This document shows, piece after piece, positions 1 to 7,700 of a stretch of DNA of 16,144 bases. A model generated the notes under the pieces. That model saw only the letters and a list, made by a program, of their open reading frames with translations, was not told the origin of the DNA and made no database searches. The position numbers were made by a program, and so were the translations under genes. Position 1 is the stretch's first letter. Every line of letters begins with the position of its first letter. Origin of the DNA: JACQNR01 sp964533045 (GTDB lineage: Bacteria; Acidobacteriota; Terriglobia; UBA7540); NCBI GenBank assembly GCA_964533045.1, contig CAZHKT010000083.1:1-16144 (forward strand), written 5' to 3'.

Positions 1-760
1 CCGCGAGCGCGGCCGGCACCACGGTCAGCGCCAAAAAAACCGAAAACACCACCCCCGCCACAGAAAGCAGGCCCAGGTGGCGAATGGTGGGGATGTGATT
101 GAGGCACAGCGAGGCAAACCCGATGATGGTGGTCAGGATCTTCATGTACCAGGGGATAGCGCCAGCGATGTAATCGTACATGCCAGGTAGCAGCATGGCG
201 TCCACATAGCCGGGATTGATGGCCAGTAACTGGGCGTGCAGGCTGCGCGCCTCTTTGGCTTCCTTGAGCGCCCCGGTATTGGACCGCGCAAAGCCGATCT
301 GATAGACGGAGCGGATCATGTGAATCATGCCGTTCCAGTAGAGCGCGTCCTGGTCCTGGGGGAATTGGCGGAGGCGCTCGTGGGCGATGCTTTCCGCCTG
401 GGCCAGCACGGCAAACAGCTTCTGCCGGGCCGTCTCCGGCATGGGCGGAGGTCCCGAGCGCGAGCGCATGAGGTCGAGCTGCCCGTCGGCCAGCTCGCGC
501 AGGAAGATCTCGCGCTGGAGCAGCGTGCTCGCCAGATAAACCCGCGCCCGGAGGTCCGCGGGATGGCTGGCCAGCCAGGCCTCCAGTTGTTGCTGGGCGA
601 GGTCGTACTCCAGATTGCGCGTGTGGTTGATGGCTGTTTCAACCGGGTCGGGTTGCGGGGCGGGCGCCGCCAGCGGCCGGGCCCAGCCGCTGGCCGCCGT
701 CAGCAAGAATGCCAGAACCGTAAATGGGAAAAAGTTTCGCCGCATTCTGTCCCCAAGCAT
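1..760 (-). CDS. Secreted TPR-like protein fused in frame to an RND/MMPL-type membrane segment (partial, probable chimera)
   Basis: The frame opens at 760 and runs off the left edge after 253 codons. A GAGG lies 5 nt upstream of the ATG; a second in-frame ATG at 745 (MRRNFF) would give a more compact signal peptide. Residues 1 to about 30 look like a Sec signal peptide (hydrophobic FFPFTVLAFLLTAASGWA). Residues 40-207 are helical and soluble, with TPR-like pieces such as LASHPADLRARVYLAS, FPQDQDALYWNGM and INPGYVDAML, then YDYIAGAIPWYMK. This resembles secreted TPR proteins common in Acidobacteriota, which normally continue with GFxG-D-x-x-x-G and more TPR helices. Instead, from TTIIGFASL (about residue 210) the protein reads as hydrophobic RND/MMPL exporter helices, including HIPTIRHLGLLS and ALTVVPAAL. 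Neither family is known to have this architecture. It could be a real fusion by recombination or an assembly join. Function is not assignable. Confidence 0.7.
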   Translation of the reverse strand, partial: MLGDRMRRNFFPFTVLAFLLTAASGWARPLAAPAPQPDPVETAINHTRNLEYDLAQQQLEAWLASHPADLRARVYLASTLLQREIFLRELADGQLDLMRSRSGPPPMPETARQKLFAVLAQAESIAHERLRQFPQDQDALYWNGMIHMIRSVYQIGFARSNTGALKEAKEARSLHAQLLAINPGYVDAMLLPGMYDYIAGAIPWYMKILTTIIGFASLCLNHIPTIRHLGLLSVAGVVFSVFLALTVVPAALA

Positions 761-974
761 TATAGCCTCAACTTTCTTCGATGCAGGAAACGTGCGAAAC
801 GGAGACGCCGATTGAGGATGCCAACTCATTGATATGACAGAAATTAGTGAGATGCATGGGCAGTCCCCTTCATTTCCGGGCAAGGATGTGCAAGAATATC
901 CGAGTTCCCACCTGAAGAATTCGCAGCCGCAAGCGGGCTGGGAAACCTCGGGAGGGAGAAAGTAACGACCCTCG
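761..974. other. Intergenic region between divergent genes
   Basis: These 214 bases separate the start of the minus-strand TPR-like gene from the plus-strand APC permease and must hold both promoters. No convincing sigma70 promoter is visible; TTGATA at 829-834 lies at suitable spacing only from a poor -10 candidate. The right half holds a foldable leader, listed separately. I see no credible small ORF. Confidence 0.5.
900..951 (+). promoter_or_regulatory. Structured 5' leader hairpin upstream of the APC permease
   Basis: CCGAG (900-904) followed by TTCC (905-908) can pair with GGAA (941-944) and CTCGG (947-951), leaving an AC bulge. Inside, CAGCC (924-928) can pair with GGCTG (936-940). A purine-rich GGAGGGA (951-957) begins at the last base of the outer stem, so folding may affect ribosome access, although it lies 17 nt from the ATG. 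The sequence does not match any riboswitch consensus I can recall (TPP, glycine, c-di-AMP, guanidine and glnA types were considered). It may be a cis-regulatory leader or an incidental hairpin. Confidence 0.4.
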
Positions 975-3269
975 ATGCAAACCACATCCGGAGAGCAATC
1001 CGAAGACAAGCCTCCCCTGGCGGGCCAGGCGGAGGAAAAGCCTGCCCTGACAAAAACCCCAACGGTCCTGGTGGCGACGACAGCCATGTTGTCGTTCATC
1101 TCCTTCTGGCGCGCCGCCGCCATCGTCTTGAACGACATGGCCTCGACGGCCTACTACGCAGGCGGCATCGTCGAGCACGCCATCGGCAAGGCCGGCCCCT
1201 GGTTCATCCTCGCCATTCTGCTCTTCTCTTACGCGGTGATGCAGGTCTACGTCGAAAGCTGCAGCATGTTTGTGCGCGGCGGCGTGTATCGCGTGGTGAA
1301 GGAAGCCATGGGCGGCACGATGGCCAAGGTGTCCGTCTCCGCCCTGATGTTCGACTATATCCTGACCGGGCCCATCAGCACCGTCACAGCGGGGCACTAC
1401 CTGGCGGGGTTCATCAACGAACTGCTGGAGTTCGGAGCGATCGGCTACGTGATCCCGCGCGACGCGGCCGCGATGGGCTTCGCCATTCTGGTGACCCTGT
1501 ACTTCTGGTGGCGAAACATCAAGGGGATTGAAGAATCCAGCGAGGATTCACTCAACATCATGCGCCTTACGGCGATCATGGTAGTCATCCTGATCGGCTG
1601 GGGTACGTACACCCTCTTGGTGCGGGGAGGACACCTGCCTCCGGCGCCCCGACTGGAAAATCTGACCTTCGCTCCGGAGGCGCTCGGCTGGCTGCGCTCG
1701 ACCGACTGGGCCCGGAGCATTGGCTTCATCGGCATCATGATCGCACTCGGTCACTCGGTCCTGGCCATGAGCGGGCTGGAGTCGATGGCGCAAGTGTACC
1801 GGGAAATCGAGCATCCCAAGCTCCCCAACCTCAAGAAGGCCGGCTACATCATCTTCGGATTCAGCCTGGTGTTCACCACCTCGGTTGCCTTTCTCGCCGT
1901 GGCGATTATCCCCGACGACACGCGCCGCCAGTTCGCCGACAACCTCATCGGGGCGCTCGCCATGCACCTCGAAGGACCTTTCCTCTTCCGCCTGCTGTTC
2001 CATGCCTTCGTGGTCATTGTCGGTGTCCTGATTCTATCCGGGGCGGCGAATACCGCCATCGTGGGATCGAACGGCGTGCTCAACCGGGTCTCCGAAGACG
2101 GCGTTCTCACCGACTGGTTCCGCAAACCTCACCCGCATTACGGGACCACCTACCACATCATCAACCTGGTGGTGGGGCTGCAGATCATCACCATTCTGCT
2201 GAGCGGCGGCGATGTCTACCTGCTGGGCGAAGCCTACGCCTTCGGCGTTATCTGGAGCTTCACGCTGAAGGGGATCGGCGTCCTGGTGCTTCGCTTCAAG
2301 CAAGCCGGGCCGCGCGAATTTCGGGTGCCGGTCAACCTGCGGATCGGGTCCATGGAGATCCCCATCGGCCTGGCGGCAATCACCCTGGCGCTGCTCTCCA
2401 TCGCCCTCATCAATCTGGTCACCAAGCAAGTGGCCACCATCTGGGGGGTGTTCTTCACGGTGACGGTGTTTGTGGTTTTCGTGATCTCGGAGCACATCTG
2501 CCGTCGCCGCCGGGCCGCCACTTCCAGTATGGACCAGTTCAACCTGGAGCCGGGCGAGGATCCCAATCCCAAGGCCGTTGATTGCCGGCCGGGCAACATT
2601 GTCGTGATGCTGCGAGATTATAACACCCTGTACAATCTTGCCGAAGTATTAAACAGGGTCGATCCCGCCAAGCAGGACGTGGTGGTGGTTCACGTGCGCC
2701 TGCTGCGCCGCGCCGGCTCGGGCGAGCACGGCCTGGTCCCGGAACAGCTCTTCACCGCCAACGAACAGCTCCTGTTTACCCGCGCCCTGGCGCTGGCCGA
2801 GAGGAAGGGCAAGCCCATCAAGCTGGTTCTGGTGGCCTCGAACGAAATCTGGGACGGCATCCTGCGCACGGCGCAGAGCCTCCAGGCCTCCACCATCGTG
2901 CTGGGCCAGTCCGCCAAAATGCCCATGACGGAGGAGGCGCGCCGCGCCGGCCTGGCCTGGGAGCGGCTGCCCGAACCCAAGCCGCACCTGATGCTCCAGA
3001 TCTTCACGCCCGGCGGACAGGAAGGCGTCTTCTACCTGGGCCCCCACGCGCCGCATCTGACAGCCAAGGAAATCACCCACCTGCACCAGCTCTGGCTGCG
3101 CTTCTCGGAGCACCTGGGCGAGGAGGAGCTCCATCACCACGACGTCGTCCACTTCGCCCTCAAGGAACTGGAAGGGGAGATGAACGGCGGCAAAGAGCGG
3201 GAGGTCGTTCGACGGCTCCGGAAACACCTGAACGAGATCAAGGACAAGCGCGAGAAGACTCAATCATAG
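975..3269 (+). CDS. APC-superfamily amino acid permease with C-terminal USP-like domain
   Basis: This 764-residue protein begins with a hydrophilic tail of about 30 residues, then roughly twelve hydrophobic helices to about residue 505. The first helix region (ASTAYYAGGIVEHAIG) has the broken, glycine-bearing pattern of APC transporters, which move amino acids or related cations by symport or exchange in the inner membrane. After the basic CRRRRAA boundary, residues 535-675 look like a universal-stress-protein fold: a strand (NIVVML), VVVVHVRLL, a helix with ALALAERKGKPIKLVLV, and ASTIVLGQSAK. A charged, histidine-rich helical tail follows (LHHHDVV). An in-frame TAA at 963-965 makes the ATG at 975 the earliest possible start. 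The Shine-Dalgarno-like GGAGGGA is 17 nt away, farther than usual. Family assignment is firm; substrate is unknown. The USP-like domain may sense nucleotide or stress signals, by analogy with similar fusions. Confidence 0.9.
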   Translation: MQTTSGEQSEDKPPLAGQAEEKPALTKTPTVLVATTAMLSFISFWRAAAIVLNDMASTAYYAGGIVEHAIGKAGPWFILAILLFSYAVMQVYVESCSMFVRGGVYRVVKEAMGGTMAKVSVSALMFDYILTGPISTVTAGHYLAGFINELLEFGAIGYVIPRDAAAMGFAILVTLYFWWRNIKGIEESSEDSLNIMRLTAIMVVILIGWGTYTLLVRGGHLPPAPRLENLTFAPEALGWLRSTDWARSIGFIGIMIALGHSVLAMSGLESMAQVYREIEHPKLPNLKKAGYIIFGFSLVFTTSVAFLAVAIIPDDTRRQFADNLIGALAMHLEGPFLFRLLFHAFVVIVGVLILSGAANTAIVGSNGVLNRVSEDGVLTDWFRKPHPHYGTTYHIINLVVGLQIITILLSGGDVYLLGEAYAFGVIWSFTLKGIGVLVLRFKQAGPREFRVPVNLRIGSMEIPIGLAAITLALLSIALINLVTKQVATIWGVFFTVTVFVVFVISEHICRRRRAATSSMDQFNLEPGEDPNPKAVDCRPGNIVVMLRDYNTLYNLAEVLNRVDPAKQDVVVVHVRLLRRAGSGEHGLVPEQLFTANEQLLFTRALALAERKGKPIKLVLVASNEIWDGILRTAQSLQASTIVLGQSAKMPMTEEARRAGLAWERLPEPKPHLMLQIFTPGGQEGVFYLGPHAPHLTAKEITHLHQLWLRFSEHLGEEELHHHDVVHFALKELEGEMNGGKEREVVRRLRKHLNEIKDKREKTQS

Positions 3270-3288
3270 GCGGGGGGAATGAGTCACA

Positions 3289-3301
3289 GGGCCTCCGGCC
3301 C
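3289..3301. terminator. Short GC hairpin between convergent genes (possible terminator)
   Basis: GGGCC (3289-3293) and GGCCC (3297-3301) form a 5-bp stem with a TCC loop in the 65-nt gap between the stop codons of the APC permease and the EamA transporter. No T-run follows on either strand, so a standard intrinsic terminator is not proven; position is the main support. Confidence 0.3.
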
Positions 3302-3334
3302 CTCCCCGGACCGCGGCACTTTCGACTTTCATCC

Positions 3335-4285
3335 CTACTGCGCCTGTCGTTCTTCGTGCGGGCGGAAGATCTGGGTGAGACCCACACCGCAGGAAACCAG
3401 CAAGATTCCGATTAACATGGTGGCATTCAGGTATTCCTGCAGAAAGAATCGAGCGAAGAGGGCCGCCACCAGCGGCGTCAGCGACGAGAAGGCGTAAACG
3501 CGCGCCACCGACATCCGCCGCAGCGCCGTGAACATGCAGTAGATCCCGACAATTCCGGAAAGGACGCCGGAGGCGAGCAGCGCGGCCACGTCGCGGCCAC
3601 CGGTTGCGCCCGCCGTCCGCCAGCCGCCCAGCGTCAGCCATCCGATCAAGGCCACCGACAGACTGGTCGTGAACTGGAGGAAGATGGCGGTGGATTGATG
3701 CGCCCCGCGCAATTGGCCGTCGCGCCACAGCACGCCCGAGATGCCATAGGTAAGCGCGGTCAGCAGTGCCAGCGGAATCGCCCAGTACCAGAGCGGCGAG
3801 GCGGGGCGCCCCCCCAGTTGCCCGAGCGAGAGCGTGACCAGACCCGCAAAAATCAGAGCGACGCCCACCAGGCTCAGGGCGCGGACCCTTTCCCCCAGGA
3901 AGAACCACGCGATGGCCGTGCCCCAGATGACATAGGTCTCGAGCACCGGAATGGTCATGGTGACCCCGCCCAGGCGAATGGCGAAATAATAGAGGAAGAG
4001 TCCGGCGGTCGAAAGCAACCCCGCCCACAGAAACGGCAGGATGGCGCGGCGTCCAATAAAGACGGCCGAAGACGGCCGCAGTTGGTCCCAGCTCCGGTTC
4101 TTGACCATCAGAACAAGCGCCAGCAGCATGCTGGGCAGGCCGCGCAGCAGCGGGCCGAGCAGCGGGTCGGCGTGAATCACCGCCAGCCGGTCAAAAATGT
4201 TGGCCGAGGAATAGCCCAGCACCGAGCCCAGCGCCCAAGGCTCACCGCGGCGAGAAGTTGCTTTCGACTGTGCTGCGTCGGTCAT
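3335..4285 (-). CDS. EamA/DMT-superfamily transporter
   Basis: A 316-residue inner-membrane protein with about ten hydrophobic helices in two EamA repeats. The first repeat spans about residues 18-150 and includes AGLLSTAGLFLYYFAIRLGGVTMTIPVL, then IWGTAIAWFFLGERV. The second spans about 165-305 and includes GIVGIYCMFTALRRMSVARVYAFSSLTPLVAALFARFFLQEYL. The paired FLGERV and FLQEYL motifs at the helix-9-like positions are typical. DMT transporters export or import small metabolites; substrate cannot be read from sequence. RibN, a bacterial riboflavin importer, belongs to this superfamily, and this gene is divergent from an FMN-riboswitch-controlled receptor, so flavin transport is a reasonable but untested guess. 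The ATG at 4285 lacks a clear Shine-Dalgarno sequence. It converges on the APC permease gene. Confidence 0.88.
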   Translation of the reverse strand: MTDAAQSKATSRRGEPWALGSVLGYSSANIFDRLAVIHADPLLGPLLRGLPSMLLALVLMVKNRSWDQLRPSSAVFIGRRAILPFLWAGLLSTAGLFLYYFAIRLGGVTMTIPVLETYVIWGTAIAWFFLGERVRALSLVGVALIFAGLVTLSLGQLGGRPASPLWYWAIPLALLTALTYGISGVLWRDGQLRGAHQSTAIFLQFTTSLSVALIGWLTLGGWRTAGATGGRDVAALLASGVLSGIVGIYCMFTALRRMSVARVYAFSSLTPLVAALFARFFLQEYLNATMLIGILLVSCGVGLTQIFRPHEERQAQ

Positions 4286-4346
4286 GAGGTGAGTTACGAG
4301 TATAAGGGCAACCCGCCGGCCGTCAAGCAGACTTCATGCTGAGCGG

Positions 4347-4375
4347 TTGAGGTCGTCTCGAGAAGGTGCTACAAT
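4347..4375 (+). promoter_or_regulatory. Sigma70-like promoter for the FMN riboswitch and TonB receptor
   Basis: TTGAGG (4347-4352) and TACAAT (4370-4375) are separated by exactly 17 nt, and the -10 is preceded by TG-C, an extended -10. Initiation would fall near 4382, about a dozen bases before the first paired base of the riboswitch at 4395, as expected. Confidence 0.7.
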
Positions 4376-4413
4376 GCGTCTGAAATTTAATTACGACCTT
4401 CGGGGCAGGGTGA

Positions 4414-4435
4414 GGGGCGCTCCGCGGAGCATCCC
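4414..4435 (+). repeat. 22-nt hairpin inserted in the P2 loop of the FMN riboswitch
   Basis: The insertion sits between GGGTGA and AATTCCC; removing it restores the consensus GGGTGAAATTCCC exactly. It folds on itself: GGGG pairs with TCCC at its ends (one G-U), and GCTCC with GGAGC inside. The structure could stack on P2 without disturbing the rest of the aptamer. Confidence 0.75.
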
Positions 4436-4488
4436 AATTCCCGATCGGCGGTAAAGCCCGCGAGGGTAAGAGCCGTGGCGATTGGCAA

Positions 4489-4560
4489 GTGATGAGTGAC
4501 GAGCCGAAGAGCTTTGGACGGAGGCTTTGGCTTGTCACTCTTCACGGGTCACTTGTCACT
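4489..4560 (+). repeat. Long inverted repeat with GTCACT units in the riboswitch variable arm
   Basis: GTGATGAGTGACGAGCC (4489-4505) can pair with GGCTTGTCACTCTTCAC (4529-4545), with one mismatch and one G-U. The right side continues as further GTCACT units at 4548-4553 and 4555-4560. Such short GTGAC/GTCAC arrays look like a small palindromic repeat family that has entered the arm where RFN elements tolerate length variation. Confidence 0.7.
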
Positions 4561-4622
4561 GCCCTTCCCACGATCCGGTGAAACTCCGGGGCCGACGGTA
4601 TAGTCCGGATGGTAGAAGGTCA

Positions 4623-4722
4623 GGGCGGCAATCCGCCCGGCGAGTGGGTCGGCGCCCGCGAGGGCGTTGCTTCACCCGAGCGGGCGTATCTCCACCCTCC
4701 CCCCCATGCCCCGAAAAGGGGC
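4623..4722 (+). promoter_or_regulatory. Putative expression platform of the FMN riboswitch
   Basis: Right after P1 come three hairpins: GGGCGG-CAAT-CCGCCC (4623-4638), CGCCC-GCGA-GGGCG (4653-4666), and GCCCC-GAAAA-GGGGC (4708-4722). The last buries AAGGGG (4716-4721), the best Shine-Dalgarno candidate for the receptor gene, 8 nt before a TTG codon at 4730. No T-run follows any of these, so control of translation initiation fits better than transcription termination. The pyrimidine-rich stretch at 4691-4707 could also mask the site. Which structure forms with or without FMN was not computed. Confidence 0.5.
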
Positions 4723-4729
4723 GTCCGGT

Positions 4730-7700
4730 TTGGTCCAAGGCAAACACAACCTCGTGCCCGCGATGTTTTTGATTCTGGTTTCCTCCTGCGCGACTCCTTT
4801 GGCCGCACAGAATTGGAGCAGCCAGCTGGATGGAACCGTCCTGGATGCGAGCGGGCGAGCCGTGCCGGGCGCGCGGGTCGTGGCGCGAAATCCATCCACC
4901 AACCTCAGCCGCGCCACGGAAACGAATGAACTCGGCTATTACTCCTTCCCCGTGCTGCCGGTGGGCGCCTACGACCTCACGGTTTCAAAACCCGGATTCC
5001 AGGCCCAGAGGATTGCCGGGGTCCTTCTGGAAATCAGCCGGCCGCGGCGGCTGGAGATTTCGCTGGAGTTGGCGCGCGGACATACCGCGATTCAGGTGGA
5101 GGCCCGGCCGCCTCTGATCGAAACCGCCAGCGCCGCCCTGGGGGATGAAATCGGCCGCGAGCGCGTGGCGCTGCTGCCGCTCAACGGCCGGCAGTTTTCC
5201 CAACTGGCGCTGCTGGCGGCGGGCGCCATTCCCGCCTATCCCAACGGCTCCTCGCAGCAATACAACACGCCGGCGCTGGGCATCGGGTTTTCGGTGAACG
5301 GCCAGCGCTCGGAGCGCAACAACTTCTCGCTCGACGGCATCACCCTGATGGAGCCGTTTGCCTACAGCCTGACCGTGAACCCGTCGGTGGACGCTATCCG
5401 AGAATTCCGCGTGGTGGAGAGTTCGTACTCCGCCGATCAGGGCATCACTTCCGGCGCCCAGGTGAACATCGCGTCGCGCTCCGGCAGCAACCGCCTGGCG
5501 GGCTCGGCCTACGAGTTTCTGCGCAACAGCGCGCTCGACGCGCGCAATTTCTTTGACGATCCCACGCGGCCGATTCCGCCCTTCCGGCAGAACCAGTTCG
5601 GGGCGAGCCTGGGGGGGCCGCTGCGCCGCGACCGCAGCTTCTTCTTCGCCAACTACGAAGGCTTAAGGATTCATCAAAGCATCACCAACACCACCATGCT
5701 GCCCACCGCCGCCGAGCGCGCGGGCGATTTCAGCGGCACGAATCCGGTCACGGGAGTGCCTTTCCCGGCCATCGTCGATCCCGCCACGGGGCAGACTTAT
5801 CCGGGGAACATCATTCCGGCCACGGAGATTGATCCGCTCGCACGTGCCGTGCTCGACCTGATTCCCCTGCCCAATCAGCCGAACGCCGCGCCCGGGCTGA
5901 ATAACCACATCAACGTCGGCCTGCGGCGGGTGAAAACCGACCAATTGCTGGTGCGACTCGATCACCAGCTGAGGCCGCAGCATGAGTTGTTCGGGCGATT
6001 CCTCTACTTCGACAGCGACCAGCTCTTCCCCTTCGTGCCCAACACGTTTGCGCAGAATCCCCCCGCGCCACCCGGATTCGGAACCAACAAGAACGACCGC
6101 GGGCGCAACTTCGCCCTGGGATTGACCTCGGTTTTCAGCCCCGCCTTGATTCATGATTTCCGGTTCGGCTACGCTTACTTCAACGGCACGAAAGCGTCGG
6201 AAAATATCAACAGCGGGTTCCTGGAAGGGCTCGGCATCAGGCGCGCGCCCGGCGCCACCAATCGGGGCATCCCCGCCATCAATGTGCCCGGCTATGCCGA
6301 CCTGGGCGACAGCGATATCTTCCAGCCCTTTGTGCGGCGCAATCACACGTTTCAGTTCACCGACAACTGGGTCTGGGTCCGGGGGCGCCACACGCTCAAA
6401 TTCGGCGGAGATTATCGCCGCCTGCGGCTGTTCTACCAGGTGGAGGATTTCGGCCAGGGCATCTTTTCCTTCAGCGACGGCTTCGGATCGGTCTCCGGCA
6501 ACGGCTTCGCGGACTTCCTGCTGGGCCGCCCGTTCCTGTCGTTCGCGCAGGCGGGAAGTTCGGGCGGCAATGACCGCCTCAATTACTTCGGCGCCTACCT
6601 TTCGGACGAATACCGCGCCACGCGGCGGCTGACGCTGACGATCGGGCTGCGGCAGGAGTTCTATTCCCCGCCCCTGAATGCCGATGGCATCGGTTCGATT
6701 CTCGATCCTTCGAACGCCACGCGCTTTATCGTGCGCAACGAGCGCGGCCAGGCGGCGGCGCTGACCTCCGACCCCTTCATTCAAACGCTTCAGCAGAATT
6801 ACGGCCTCTCGTTCATCACCTCGCAGCAGGCGGGGCTTCCGGCGTCGCTGCTCAAGCCGGACTGGGCGGGCTGGGCGCCGCGCTTTGGTTTTGCCTATGA
6901 TCTCGACGGCAAGGGCTTGACGGCCCTGCGCGGCGGTTTTGGCGTCTTCAATTCGCTCGGCGAACTCGATTACGCGGCCGAGACACGGCTGAGCGCCCCC
7001 GTCACCGAATTCCTTTTTGGGCTCGACCTCTGCCGATTCTACGGTCCGGGCGCCTGCGGCCAGCCGTTCGCGCCGCCGCAGCTCAGTTATGAGCTGGCCT
7101 ATCAGCTTGGCAACACCCCGCCCGCCGCCGTGTCGTCGCCGCCCGACATCCGCAACGGCTATGCCTACGAGTGGACGTTTTCGCTCGAACGGATGCTTCA
7201 TCCCTCCACCCTGCTTTCCCTGAGCTATGCCGGAACTTCAGCCCGCAAACTTCCCCGGCGCGCCTTGCAGAACCAGGGCGTCCCCAATGTTCCGGGCGAG
7301 CGCCGCGGCTATCACCCTCAGCCCGGCTCCAATCAGTTCGTGCGCGCCACGGACGTGAACTCCCACTACCACGCCCTGATCGCGCGGCTCGAGCGGCGCA
7401 TGGCGCGAGGGCTTTCCTTCACCGCGGGGTACACTTTTGGGAAATCCATCGACACGGCTTCCGGCCTGAACGGAACCAACCAGCCGCAGGACAACTACAA
7501 TCTCGCCGCCGAGCGCGGACTCTCGGACTTTGACGTGCGCCATCGTTTTGTCCTGTCCAATACCTGGGAGCTCCCGTTCGGCCGCGGGCGGCGCTGGGCG
7601 ACGCAGGGCGCTGCCGCGAGACTGCTGGGCGACTGGCAGTTCTCCAATATCCTGACCCTCCAGTCGGGCCAGCCCATGTCGGCAACGCTGCCCACCGCGC

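Larger units (their letters stand above)
4395..4621 (+). promoter_or_regulatory. FMN riboswitch (RFN element), enlarged
   Basis: All conserved RFN blocks are present in order. P1 is a perfect 7-bp stem: GACCTTC (4395-4401) with GAAGGTC (4615-4621). Next come CGGGGCAGGGTGA (4401-4413), AATTCCCGATCGGCGGTAAA (4436-4455), GCCCGCGAG (4456-4464), GATCCGGTGAAACTCCGGGG (4572-4591), GCCGACGGTATAGTCCGGAT (4591-4610) and GGTAGAAGGTC. RFN elements bind FMN and turn off flavin synthesis or transport genes. At 227 nt it is much longer than usual because of two insertions: a hairpin in the P2 loop (4414-4435) and a long variable arm (4465-4571). Core nucleotides of the binding junction appear intact, so it should be functional. 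The next gene is a TonB-dependent receptor, not a rib gene. Confidence 0.95.

Noticed and set aside
836..974. Known riboswitch class before the APC permease (c-di-AMP, glycine, TPP, guanidine)
   Set aside because: The conserved core sequences of these classes are not found; only a generic stem-loop is supported.
4323..4538. Small minus-strand open frame over the promoter and riboswitch
   Set aside because: It overlaps the FMN aptamer and shows no protein-like features.
4745..4800. Lipoprotein signal (VSSC) at the start of the TonB receptor
   Set aside because: The lipobox is weak and the sequence continues to a normal signal peptidase I site (PLAAQ); TonB receptors are integral barrels.
5663..7201. 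Long minus-strand open frame (512 codons) opposite the TonB receptor
   Set aside because: Its product is low-complexity R/G/A/E-rich with no domain; it mirrors the codon bias of the receptor gene.
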